From Neptuniibacter sp. UBA6509 (lineage in GTDB: Bacteria; Pseudomonadota; Gammaproteobacteria; Pseudomonadales; Balneatricaceae), in contig DJLT01000034.1 of assembly GCA_002435145.1 (NCBI GenBank), positions 54,137 to 88,817 of the forward strand: 34,681 nucleotides of DNA. Direction: 5' to 3'. Of the stretch, positions 1-8,071 are shown in pieces (the stretch's first letter is position 1; each line of letters starts with the position of its first letter). The position numbers were made by a program, and so were the translations under genes. The notes below the pieces were generated by a model. It saw only the letters and a list, made by a program, of their open reading frames with translations, had not been told where the DNA came from and made no database searches.

Positions 1-48
1 TTCTGAGGCTTAGGGTTTCTGAGGTGTTGGTTTTCTGAGGCTAGGTGT
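1..48. repeat. tandem repeat, three copies, 16-bp period
   Basis: The octamer TTCTGAGG occurs at 1, 17 and 33, exactly 16 bases apart. The other half of each unit is only loosely conserved (T/G-rich). The array runs off the left edge, so the true copy number is unknown. It lies just past the 3' end of the leftward DOPA-dioxygenase-like gene. Confidence 0.7.
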
Positions 49-52
49 AGAT

Positions 53-385
53 TTAACGCTTTCTTGTGAAGATAGATAAATCTAATGTGAAAGATTGCCC
101 CAACCACATTGTATAGTCTTGATGGTCTTTAAGATCGTCATCAGTGACGGGGTGAATAAGTACATTTAACCCTTTACGATGAAAGTTTAGCCAAGGAATC
201 AGAGTTGGAAACTCGCTAGCTTCAAATGCAAGTTGGCAGCTCCAGCAAGGGTGTGGTCCCACATTCTTTTTATGAAACCTGCCTCGCTTAATCGGAAAGA
301 GTTTTTCTGCTTCAAGGCATAGGTTTTCTGCTTGAACATATGTTTCTTGATCAAAATAAATGTGAGCGTGATATTCAGAAAACAC
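53..385 (-). CDS. DOPA 4,5-dioxygenase family protein
   Basis: A 110-residue protein matching the small DOPA-dioxygenase family (ring-cleaving, vicinal-oxygen-chelate-like fold). Visible hallmarks are the N-terminal HAHIYFD, the central GPHPCWSCQ, and the C-terminal half with RKGLNVLIHP followed by an MWLGQS motif. The conserved histidines (H6, H8, the H of GPHP and the H of LIHP) fit a metal site. Length is normal for bacterial members. The start is a GTG, preceded by AGGGA about nine bases upstream; no better ATG exists before the conserved N-terminus. The gene stands alone, with nothing nearby suggesting a catabolic pathway, so the real substrate is unknown. Confidence 0.8.
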   Translation of the reverse strand: MFSEYHAHIYFDQETYVQAENLCLEAEKLFPIKRGRFHKKNVGPHPCWSCQLAFEASEFPTLIPWLNFHRKGLNVLIHPVTDDDLKDHQDYTMWLGQSFTLDLSIFTRKR

Positions 386-428
386 TATTTTATTCCCTTA
401 TCTGTATTTGTGAATTAAGTATAACCTT

Positions 429-479
429 GCTGAGAAGCCCTTTGCTAAATAAAAGCCCTTTGCTAAGTGAAAGCTCAGC
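429..479. repeat. direct repeat nested inside an inverted repeat
   Basis: AAGCCCTTTGCTAA occurs twice (435-448 and 453-466). The pair is flanked by GCTGAG (429-434) and its complement CTCAGC (474-479). It lies in the gap between the dioxygenase-like gene start and the chemoreceptor 3' end. No function is evident. Confidence 0.6.
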
Positions 480-509
480 GGAGATAAAATTAAAAGGGTG
501 GCTATAACG

Positions 510-539
510 AATAATCTCCGGACTAAGCCGGAGATTATT
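510..539 (-). terminator. perfect 12-bp hairpin after the chemoreceptor gene
   Basis: AATAATCTCCGG (510-521) pairs perfectly with 528-539 around a 6-base loop. It sits 30 bases past the 3' end of the leftward chemoreceptor. The T tract on that strand is weak, so it may be an inefficient or Rho-assisted terminator. Confidence 0.6.
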
Positions 540-569
540 GATAGATCTAACTAATTTAGTTAGAGCACA

Positions 570-2194
570 CTATGTTTTGAACTGTTGGACTTTAGCGTTT
601 AGATCGACGGCGAGTCTAGCGAGCTCATCACTTGCTGCAGATATCTGCACGGCACCATCGGATGATTCTTGCGACGCATCATTGATAGAGACAAGAGAAC
701 GATTGATCTCTTCCGCTACGCTGGTTTGTTCTTCGCTGGCGGAGGCAATATGGGTATTCATATCTGTGATCATGCCCACCGCTTCAGAAATACCTTGCAA
801 GGCTTCACCGGCTTGTGATGCTTTTTCGCCTGTAAGCTCAGCTTCTTGTTGGCTTTTTTCCATTGCGGTGACTACTGAACGAGTACCTGACTGCAAGCGT
901 TCGATAGCATTTTGAATTTCGGTGGTAGATTGTTGGGTTCTTTGTGCAAGTGTACGTACTTCATCAGCTACTACGGCAAACCCACGTCCTTGATCGCCGG
1001 CACGTGCTGCTTCAATTGCGGCGTTTAGAGCGAGTAGGTTAGTTTGTTCGGCGATATCATTAATCACGCCAATAACTGAACCTATGCTGTCACTGTCATT
1101 CTCTACGGCGCTGATACGCTCTGAAACTACTGCAACATTATTGACAAGGCTGTTTGTAGATGTGACAGCTGCAGAGACAATGTCATTACCTTGGCTGGCT
1201 TGATCCTGCATCAGCCTTGCTTGGCTATCTGCATGCTCAGCGTTAGTGGCTACATCTTGAGACGTCGAGACCATCTCATTCATTGCGCTTGCTACTTGCT
1301 CAATTTCCAGGCGCTGATTATTTATATTACCTGTAGCTTGGGAGCGGACATCTGTTCTGAAGCGGCTGCTAACTGTTGTGTTGCCCCGCTAATGTCATTT
1401 ATCAATTTACGTTGATGGCTAATCATCTTGTTGAAGCTAGTGCTCATCGCGGCTAGCTCATCATTGCCTGCAGCATCAGCCGAAACGGTTAAGTCGGAGC
1501 TGGAAGCAACTGTATCCATCGCTTTGTTAAGCGCTTGTAGTGGCGTATTTATAGAGCTATATACCAGTTTACTGACCAATGCGAGTACTAAAATACTCAA
1601 TACACCAAGACTTGCCATAATTATTAGAGCAGTCTTGTATACCTCTTTGATGGTCTCCCTTTCCTCACCCGCTACCCTTAATTGTAAACTGATTAATTCA
1701 GTAATCTTTTCACCGATAGGGTCGATCGTCTCGTAGAGAGGTCCATCAAAATCATTCAGCTGTCCAGTAATATAACCTGAGCTGAGCATACTAAGGCTTG
1801 CCTCAAGCTTATCGAGGGAATTATTGGCTGGAATAAAGCGTGCTTCAACCTCTTTGGTGAGTTGAGCTTCTTCTACTGTGTGAGTCGTCGCCATATATTC
1901 CCCCCACTTTTCTTCAACATCTTTACGCGCTTTACGAATTCCATTTAAGGCTTCAGAGCCTGTAATTAAACCAGCATTAGCTTTATTAACAGCATTGATA
2001 ACAAAAACAGCGTAATCATCTGCTATTAGTTTTAGATCCTTTAATGGAACGACACGGTCATCGTATATGCGGCCCACGCCATCATCGGATTGCTTTAACT
2101 CATATTGCGATGTAGCAATGAGTATTAGAATGCTGATAATTGGTAAAAGTGAAATAAGTAATAACTTACTTTTTATCTTTAGTTTGTTTAACAA
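570..2194 (-). pseudogene. methyl-accepting chemotaxis protein, frameshifted
   Basis: Two adjacent frames together encode one chemoreceptor of about 541 residues. The upstream part (2194 to about 1343) has an N-terminal transmembrane helix, a periplasmic four-helix-type sensor region, a second transmembrane helix near residues 190-210 and a HAMP-like segment. The downstream part (about 1342 to 570) carries the signalling hairpin tip with [19 protein letters not shown] and [16 protein letters not shown]. Reading through near 1342/1343 requires one missing base: the upstream frame gives SEQMSA, then the other frame continues [16 protein letters not shown]. The start is TTG with AAGG about 11 bases upstream. 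Either a real disruption or a sequencing error. No CheA/CheW neighbours; the ligand is unknown. Confidence 0.85.
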
Positions 2195-2597
2195 TATTTG
2201 TTTACCCTTATCTTGCTTCTACAGATCGTAATGCCGAGAACAAATATTGTTCAGATCCTTGGCGTGCCTGATCAAGACATTCAGTAACCCCCGGTGTACT
2301 GACGTATTCCTTCACTTATAGATGTAGCGCGTGTGGCTTTAATTAAAACCTTTAATAAATAGGTTTTTAAAAGATAATTGATAATTCTGTTATTTATTGT
2401 ATTGATTTGTTTAAAGTGCTTGTTTTTTAATCAATTAATGTCGCGTTTTGTTTTTTTTGAGTAATTCATAGTCTCACCTGATACGTCTTTAATCAATTAG
2501 TGACTATTTTTTATAGTAATCCCTTTATTCGTATTTCCCTCCTATGCATCCTGTTCTAGAATGAAAGTGTATGCTTTATTGTTTCAAGGATGTTCAA
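2195..2597. other. 403-bp AT-rich intergenic region between divergent genes
   Basis: This divergent gap should contain promoters for both the chemoreceptor and the GGDEF gene. The only structure seen is a perfect 12-base direct repeat TTTAATCAATTA at 2426-2437 and 2488-2499, and a small inverted repeat ACTAT/ATAGT at 2503-2517. No convincing -35/-10 pair or RNA gene was found. Confidence 0.5.
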
Positions 2598-4838
2598 ATG
2601 CGTGTAGTTCTTTGGGGCTGCTTTGTCTTTCTTTTTTGCCATTCTGTTTTTGCTAAAGATACGATCAGTCTCCAGTTACTGTGGAAGCATCAATTTCAAT
2701 TTGCTGGTTACTATATGGCGATTGAAAAGGGTTTTTATAAGGATGAAGGGCTAGAGGTTGAACTGAAAGAATTTGAGAATGGTCTTGATCTTGTAGATGA
2801 AATTCTTGAAGGTCGAAGCCAGTTTGGTGTGGCTCGTACCTCGCTTCTTATTGATAAAAATGCCGGTGCGGATGTTGTTGCTCTCTTTGCCGCGTATCAA
2901 CAATCCCCTTTAATGCTCCTGACGCGTAAAGATTCTGGGATACTACTCTCATCCGATCTTAAGGGCCGGGATATTATGATCACCAACGATGCCAAAAAGG
3001 TTGGTGAGATAATTGCGATGCTGTTGCAAGCGGGCATTACGGGTTCTGATTACAATCAACAATTGCATAGCTACAATATTCAAGATCTCATCGACGGTAA
3101 AACAGATGCGATGGCTTCTTATATTTCAAATGAGCCCTATCAGATGGAGCTGTTAGGCACAGAGTATAATGTTATCCACCCTAAAGATTATGGGTTTGAT
3201 ATGTACTCTGACATTCTGTTCTCCTCTAGAGATTTTATTAAACAAAACCCGGAGCTTACAGATAAGTTTTATCGAGCCTCTATTCGAGGGTGGTTGTATG
3301 CATTTGAGCATATAGATGAGACTGCTCAGGTTATTTTTGAAAAATATAACTCTCAAAATAAGACACTTGATGCGCTAGTTTTTGAGGGTGAGGAGCTGCG
3401 CAATTTAGCTTTTGATCGCGATGGGAACTTTGGAGCATTGTCGATTAATAAGTTTAATGAGATGGCACAAGTCTATCTCATTACCGGAAGTATATTTTTA
3501 GGCTATGATTTTTCTGATTTTATCTATCGGCCTCCTAATAATATCTACCGTTTGAGCCAAGCAGAACAAAATTACGTTGATCAAAACCCTGAAGTAAAAG
3601 TGTGCACCAACCCAGAATGGTATCCCTTTGAGTTTTACTCAGAAGGAAGGCATCAAGGTATGGTGGCTGATTATCTTCAGCTAGTGATGAGAGCTGTGCA
3701 GTTAAATTATGAGATTGTTCCGACGACGTCATGGCAGCAGTCATTGAAATATGTACGTAATGGCCACTGTGACATTTTAGCCGGGGATATGCAGACGGTC
3801 GGGCAAACTGAATATTTAGATTTCACTAAGCCGTATTTAAGTGTGCCAGCGGTCATTGCTATTTCAGCAGACAACCCGCGTAAGCGTGTTTCAGGGATGA
3901 AGTTAGGTGTTGTAGATAAATCCGCATTTCATGAGATCTTATCGACGCGTTACCCTAATATGCAAGTAGTGCCCGTGACTCATACCGTTGAAGGTTTGAG
4001 ATTGTTGCAAGCGGGTGTAATTAATGGGTTTGTTGGGGCGGATGCTAATATAGCTCATGTGCTTAAGGATCTTAAAATTCCTGATATAGCGATTAGTGAC
4101 GAGCTTAGTGATAGCTGGGATTTTAGTATTGCGGTTGTTAAAGATGCTCCTCATCTTGTGAATATTTTGAATAAATCGATTTCATTGATTACGCCTGAGC
4201 AGCATGAATCCATCTTTAAGCGTTGGGTTGTTATTGAATATAAGCATACAACGGATCATACCGTGCTTTGGATTGTTTTAAGTGTTGTAGGTCTGTTGGT
4301 AATTGCGGGTTTATATCGTTATCTAAGTATGCTTTCTTACAACAAAGTATTAAAAACTATCGCTGAGAAGGATGCCTTAACCGGGATTTTGAGTCGGCGT
4401 AAGTTACGTTCGGAGTTGGATGCTTTTGTTGAGTTGTCGCAAAGGCATAATTGGACACTTTCACTTCTGTTTTTTGATATTGATGATTTTAAAAAAATTA
4501 ATGACAGTTTAGGGCATCAAGTAGGCGATAGGGTGCTGATCTCTTTATCAGAGTTGATTGCACATAAATCGAGAAAAACTGACCGTTTTGGGCGCTGGGG
4601 CGGAGAAGAGTTTCTATTCTTAATGCTTGAAACTGATCTGGATAGCGCACATAAGATAGCTGAAAAGTTTAGGTTGGAGATCTCGCAGCATGATTTTGGC
4701 CTAAATGCGGATGTCACTTGTAGTTTTGGTGTCGCTCAATATCAAAAAAATGAGAGCGTTGAGCATTGGGTGAGTCGAGCAGACAAGGCGATGTATCATG
4801 CCAAAAATGATGGTAAAAACTGCGTTAAAATTTGCTAA
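2598..4838 (+). CDS. diguanylate cyclase with two periplasmic solute-binding domains
   Basis: An inner-membrane sensor that probably makes c-di-GMP when periplasmic ligands bind. Order: signal peptide (MRVVLWGCFVFLFCHSVFA), a NMT1/ThiY-like binding domain beginning with KHQFQFAGYYMAIEKGFYKDE, a second binding domain of the SBP_bac_3 type (from about residue 335, CTNPEWYPFEFY), one transmembrane helix (VLWIVLSVVGLLVIAGLYRYL), then GGDEF. The active site is GGEEF, and RKTD five residues upstream is a proper inhibitory I-site, so an active, product-inhibited cyclase is expected. The start at 2598 is chosen over an in-frame ATG at 2571 because AAGGA precedes it by about seven bases and it begins the signal peptide directly. 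Ligands cannot be read from sequence. Confidence 0.9.
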   Translation: MRVVLWGCFVFLFCHSVFAKDTISLQLLWKHQFQFAGYYMAIEKGFYKDEGLEVELKEFENGLDLVDEILEGRSQFGVARTSLLIDKNAGADVVALFAAYQQSPLMLLTRKDSGILLSSDLKGRDIMITNDAKKVGEIIAMLLQAGITGSDYNQQLHSYNIQDLIDGKTDAMASYISNEPYQMELLGTEYNVIHPKDYGFDMYSDILFSSRDFIKQNPELTDKFYRASIRGWLYAFEHIDETAQVIFEKYNSQNKTLDALVFEGEELRNLAFDRDGNFGALSINKFNEMAQVYLITGSIFLGYDFSDFIYRPPNNIYRLSQAEQNYVDQNPEVKVCTNPEWYPFEFYSEGRHQGMVADYLQLVMRAVQLNYEIVPTTSWQQSLKYVRNGHCDILAGDMQTVGQTEYLDFTKPYLSVPAVIAISADNPRKRVSGMKLGVVDKSAFHEILSTRYPNMQVVPVTHTVEGLRLLQAGVINGFVGADANIAHVLKDLKIPDIAISDELSDSWDFSIAVVKDAPHLVNILNKSISLITPEQHESIFKRWVVIEYKHTTDHTVLWIVLSVVGLLVIAGLYRYLSMLSYNKVLKTIAEKDALTGILSRRKLRSELDAFVELSQRHNWTLSLLFFDIDDFKKINDSLGHQVGDRVLISLSELIAHKSRKTDRFGRWGGEEFLFLMLETDLDSAHKIAEKFRLEISQHDFGLNADVTCSFGVAQYQKNESVEHWVSRADKAMYHAKNDGKNCVKIC

Positions 4839-4881
4839 TTGTCAATGCTGATGTTCTTGGTAATAGTTTTTGGTCAGACAA

Positions 4882-4922
4882 TAAAAAAGCACCTATATGT
4901 TTAATATAAGGTGCTTTTTTTA
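4882..4922. terminator. bidirectional intrinsic terminator
   Basis: An A-tract, GCACCT, a short AT extension with one bulged base, the complementary AGGTGC and a T-tract form a symmetric hairpin between the convergent GGDEF gene and purC. Both strands have a T-run after the stem, so it can serve both genes. Confidence 0.85.
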
Positions 4923-4943
4923 TCATGCTAGAGCATGGAAGTC

Positions 4944-6047
4944 TTAATCGATTAGGCCGTAATCACTACGTAGAATGTCGATTATTTCTGCTTTAGGGTT
5001 TTCTGATAACACTAAAGGTTCGCCGGTGATTTTCTCAGCGATATTAATATAAGTATCAGATACCTTTTGCAATAAGGCTTCTGGTAAAGCGTTATCTTTA
5101 GCTAAGGCACATCTCTCTTCCATACGTTCTTTATTTAAAAGAATATCTGGATCAGGGAAATGATTCAGTAGCTCTTGGCGGAATACTTCTTTCGAATTTT
5201 CAACAACTTTACCGTCACGGTAAGAAGGGCCGTCCCAAATACGTGAAGAATCAGGCGTACCGACTTCGTCCATGTAGATAAGTTTTTCATTACCTGCAGC
5301 ATCAGTCACATAACCAAATTCAAATTTGGTATCAACGAATACTTGGTCAAGTTTTTCAAGCTCATCACTGATGACGTCAAAACCTTCTTTCAGTAGTTTT
5401 TCATACTGCTCGATGTCGTCTTTAGTGCGGAATTGAAAAGCTTCGAAGTTATTTGTGATGTCATCGCGTGTGATGTTTACATCGTCTACTTCAGGTACAC
5501 CTGGAATGCCAGACAAAATACCTTTAGTTGACGGTGTAATCAGAAGTTCAGGAAGCTTCTGGTCTTTAGTTAGGTTATCTGCAATTTCGATTCCGCAGAA
5601 CTCACGCTCGCCTTTAGCATAAGAACGCCACATTGAGCCTGTAATGTATTGGCGGCAGATCGCTTCAATCATTACGGGTTTAGCTTTCTGTACGATCCAT
5701 ACGAAGGGGTGTGGAATGTCTAGGATGTGGCTGTCTGCTAAATCGTTTTCACGGAATAGTTTAAACCAGTGGTTGGAAATAGCATTGAGAGCAGCCCCTT
5801 TTCCAGGAACACCATTCATTCCGCCTTCACCATGCCAGATGCATTCGAAAGCAGAGATGCGGTCACTGATAACCATGATTGCAAGGGGAGCGTCTGCAGC
5901 TACATCGTAGCCTTTCTCTTGGATTAGACGTTTGCTATCCGCATCGGTCAGCCAGTAAACAGAGCGAACTTTACCGCTATGAATAGGTTGTTCAGTACGA
6001 ATAGGTAGATCGTTATTAACTGCCAATACTTTATCAGCAAGACTCAT
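4944..6047 (-). CDS. purC: phosphoribosylaminoimidazole-succinocarboxamide synthase
   Basis: SAICAR synthetase of de novo purine synthesis: joins CAIR and aspartate using ATP, in the cytosol. At 367 residues it is the longer PurC type seen in vibrios and relatives rather than the short E. coli type of about 237. Recognisable segments include [11 protein letters not shown] near the N-terminus (nucleotide-binding loop), SDRISAFE, the [12 protein letters not shown] region and [11 protein letters not shown] with the following [10 protein letters not shown] motif. The start ATG is preceded by AGGA about 11 bases upstream. Monocistronic on the minus strand, ending at a shared terminator. Confidence 0.93.
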   Translation of the reverse strand: MSLADKVLAVNNDLPIRTEQPIHSGKVRSVYWLTDADSKRLIQEKGYDVAADAPLAIMVISDRISAFECIWHGEGGMNGVPGKGAALNAISNHWFKLFRENDLADSHILDIPHPFVWIVQKAKPVMIEAICRQYITGSMWRSYAKGEREFCGIEIADNLTKDQKLPELLITPSTKGILSGIPGVPEVDDVNITRDDITNNFEAFQFRTKDDIEQYEKLLKEGFDVISDELEKLDQVFVDTKFEFGYVTDAAGNEKLIYMDEVGTPDSSRIWDGPSYRDGKVVENSKEVFRQELLNHFPDPDILLNKERMEERCALAKDNALPEALLQKVSDTYINIAEKITGEPLVLSENPKAEIIDILRSDYGLID

Positions 6048-6142
6048 TGATATATGTCCTGTATCTGTTCTTCGAAATCAGTAAATTAAGGCTTTAAGTA
6101 ATAAAGCCTGAGACAAAAAGGGTGTTACTTTTGAACTCGCTG

Positions 6143-6361
6143 TTAGCTGTAACGTTTAGCGTCACGCATGAGTGAGCTCAAATCTAAATCCTGCATACTT
6201 GCTAACGCTTCTAAATCGTTAGATGTCCTTGGAGGTAGCTTTTTGAGTCGTTCTCGTTCTGCTTTCCTTTGCTGGACTTTCTCTAGTAGCTTGCTCTGGA
6301 TATTATCGAGCTGCTCTATGGATAGTGCTTCGAGACGACTGACTAGTTGATCTTCAGTCAT
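6143..6361 (-). CDS. small hypothetical protein, helical and charged
   Basis: A 72-residue protein, not recognised. It is strongly charged and predicted all-helical: an N-terminal amphipathic stretch (TEDQLVSRLEALSIEQLDN), a K/R/E-rich middle (KVQQRKAERERLKKLP) and a more acidic C-terminal part. The pattern suggests a short coiled coil. It is on the same strand as purC, 95 bases upstream of it, so the two may be cotranscribed. The Shine-Dalgarno is weak: GGAG is about 13 bases before the ATG. A real gene is likely given its length and clean codon use, but function is unknown. Confidence 0.55.
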   Translation of the reverse strand: MTEDQLVSRLEALSIEQLDNIQSKLLEKVQQRKAERERLKKLPPRTSNDLEALASMQDLDLSSLMRDAKRYS

Positions 6362-6458
6362 ATATATCTGTGTTACTCCGAAACAGCAATTAGTTACATC
6401 AAGGTATTATACCAGAACTGTATTATCTTCGATCAAGTAGCATTTTAAATTTAAATTT

Positions 6459-6469
6459 GGAAACTTTCC
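6459..6469. promoter_or_regulatory. inverted repeat upstream of the hup operon
   Basis: GGAAA-C-TTTCC is a perfect palindrome around one base, about 140 bases upstream of the -24 element before hupD. That distance is usual for a sigma-54 enhancer site, so it is a candidate HupR site. It does not match the TTG-N5-CAA pattern described for HupR in Rhodobacter. Confidence 0.25.
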
Positions 6470-6603
6470 TTTCGGTTTTAGTTTAGGTTGGAATAATATT
6501 TTCCGATGTGTTGCTTTTTCACTGAGTAAAAAACTTATTCCTACTGGGCTGTAACCCCCTCTGTAACATGTGCTGGCTTAATTTCATCTATTTTTTAGAT
6601 GGT

Positions 6604-6619
6604 TGGCATGTATTTTGTT
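6604..6619 (+). promoter_or_regulatory. candidate sigma-54 (-24/-12) promoter for the hup operon
   Basis: TGGCATG-TATT-TTGTT matches the consensus TGGCACG-N4-TTGCW, with GG separated from the -12 dinucleotide by exactly ten bases. The one weakness is GT in place of GC at -12. Transcription would begin near 6630, giving a 30-base leader before hupD. The operon encodes its own NtrC-family activator, which supports the call. Confidence 0.55.
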
Positions 6620-6659
6620 TGTAGTAAATAAAAAATATAAAAATGACAGAGATGCTCCA

Positions 6660-7298
6660 ATGGCAGATAAGCCTTTTAAGAGTAATAAAAAAGTCCTGAT
6701 CTTAGGGATTGGGAATGTGCTGTGGGCTGATGAAGGCTTCGGTGTGCGTTGTGTTGAAGCGCTGAATGAACAGTATCAGTTTGAAGATAACGTACGGCTC
6801 ATGGACGGAGGCACGCAGGGCATTTACCTTGTGCAACATGTACAAGAGGCGGATGTATTAGTTGTATTTGATGCAATTGATTATGGCCTTAAACCCGGCA
6901 CATTAAAGAAAATTTACGACGACCAAGTGCCTAAATTCATGGGCGCTAAGCAGATGAGTCTGCATCAAACCGGTTTCCAAGAAGTGCTAGCAATGGCGGA
7001 GTTTACTGGGAACTATCCTGAATCATTATTGTTGATTGGCTGCCAGCCCGTAGAGCTTGAAGACTTCGGCGGTAGCTTACGTGAGCCGGTTCGGGCTCAA
7101 ATTTCCCCTTCAGTAGATATTGCGCTGGAATACTTAGCGAAATTTGGTGTGACTCCCACCTTAAATAAAGGCTCAAGCGAAGGCCTTTCTCCTGAGGAAC
7201 TTACTATGCAATGTTACGAATCAGGCAGGCCTTCCGAGGGGGATGCATTTCGAAAAGGCGATCCCCGCTTTATGAATAAAAGCGAGGGGACTGACTAG
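6660..7298 (+). CDS. hupD: hydrogenase maturation endopeptidase HupD
   Basis: Nickel-dependent protease that trims the C-terminus of the [NiFe]-hydrogenase large subunit once the metal centre is complete. The three residues that bind the substrate nickel in E. coli HybD (E16, D62, H93) are present with identical spacing as E25, D71 and H102, in GNVLWADEGFGV, VFDAIDYGLKPG and MSLHQTGF. At 212 residues from the chosen ATG the length is typical. A longer reading from TTG at 6603 would overlap the -24/-12 promoter and adds an atypical N-terminus, so it is rejected. The Shine-Dalgarno is weak. First gene of the operon; its stop shares one base with the hupF start. Confidence 0.93.
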   Translation: MADKPFKSNKKVLILGIGNVLWADEGFGVRCVEALNEQYQFEDNVRLMDGGTQGIYLVQHVQEADVLVVFDAIDYGLKPGTLKKIYDDQVPKFMGAKQMSLHQTGFQEVLAMAEFTGNYPESLLLIGCQPVELEDFGGSLREPVRAQISPSVDIALEYLAKFGVTPTLNKGSSEGLSPEELTMQCYESGRPSEGDAFRKGDPRFMNKSEGTD

Positions 7299-7615
7299 TG
7301 TGTCTAGGTCTTCCTATGTTGGTCAAAAGCCATGAAGGGAATGTAGCGCAATGTTCGGTTAATACATCTCCTGATACTCCTTTAGAAACAGTTGATCTAT
7401 CTTTGGTTGGGCCGCAGAAAACCGGGACTTGGGTTCTCGTGTTTTTGGGCGCCGCTCGAGAGGTGATTACTGTGGAAAGGGCTGAGCAAATTAGGAATGC
7501 GCTAACTGCAATTGAGGCTGTTATGAATGGTAATGAGATTGATGTAAACGATCTTTTTTCGGATTTGGTTGGGGAGGAGCCTCAGCTTCCTTCTCATTTA
7601 CAGAATAATAATTAA
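7298..7615 (+). CDS. hupF: HypC-family hydrogenase chaperone HupF
   Basis: HypC paralogue thought to protect the large subunit or its cofactor when oxygen is present. It begins MCLGLPM: the cysteine directly after the start is essential in this family, because it becomes the N-terminus after Met removal. This fixes the start at the GTG at 7298, overlapping the hupD stop in a TAGTG arrangement. GAGGGG lies about nine bases upstream. At 105 residues it is longer than the other HypC homologue in this operon (82), as usual for HupF. The following hupG starts 12 bases after its stop. Confidence 0.9.
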   Translation: MCLGLPMLVKSHEGNVAQCSVNTSPDTPLETVDLSLVGPQKTGTWVLVFLGAAREVITVERAEQIRNALTAIEAVMNGNEIDVNDLFSDLVGEEPQLPSHLQNNN

Positions 7616-7627
7616 AGGTTCCTATCT

Positions 7628-8059
7628 ATGCCGTCGCCGCTTATTAACCGTCTTGTGGATGAACTGAATTATCCATTATTAAACCATGAAAATTTTGATT
7701 CATTTATAGAAGAGAATGAATACAGCGTTCTTTTTTGTACGGAACAACCAAATCGCTTTCCTGAAAGTAATGATGTCGCGGTAATTTTACCTGAGCTTGT
7801 GAATAGCTTTCCTCAATTAAAACCAGCCGTTATTGATACCGCTTTCGAGAAAAAAGTTCAGGGGCGCTATAACTTCAATGTGTGGCCAAGCTTGGTTTTT
7901 TTGAAAGAGGGGCGTTATTTAGGAACGATCAGTAAAGTTCAAGATTGGGGAGTATATCGAATGGAGATAGAAAGTATTTTATCTTTGGAACCCCGAAGAG
8001 ACCCGGGGATCGGAATTCCCGTGGTGGTTAATCCTACGTCATCTGCTTGCGGTCAATAA
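7628..8059 (+). CDS. hupG: HyaE/HupG hydrogenase assembly chaperone
   Basis: Thioredoxin-fold protein without a CxxC redox site (the corresponding segment reads FCTEQPNRFPE). The family binds the Tat signal of the hydrogenase small subunit and helps its assembly. The core is visible in the order: acidic helix, VLFCTEQ strand, DVAVILPEL, VQGRYNFNVWPSLVFLKEGRYLGTI. At 143 residues it is standard length. AAAGG lies about nine bases before the ATG. It sits between hupF and hupH, as in rhizobial and purple-bacterial hup loci, which supports the assignment despite low sequence conservation. Confidence 0.88.
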   Translation: MPSPLINRLVDELNYPLLNHENFDSFIEENEYSVLFCTEQPNRFPESNDVAVILPELVNSFPQLKPAVIDTAFEKKVQGRYNFNVWPSLVFLKEGRYLGTISKVQDWGVYRMEIESILSLEPRRDPGIGIPVVVNPTSSACGQ

Positions 8060-8071
8060 GAGGATTTAAAG

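Noticed and set aside
538..915. Long open frame opposite the chemoreceptor
   Set aside because: A shadow of conserved coding sequence on the other strand, with Ser/Ala-rich content and no ribosome site.
6508..6524. TGTGTTGCT as a -12 element before hupD
   Set aside because: No GG at the required position upstream; the site at 6604 fits better.
6603..6659. TTG-initiated N-terminal extension of hupD
   Set aside because: It would start inside the promoter element and adds 19 residues not seen in the family; the E25/D71/H102 spacing does not need it.
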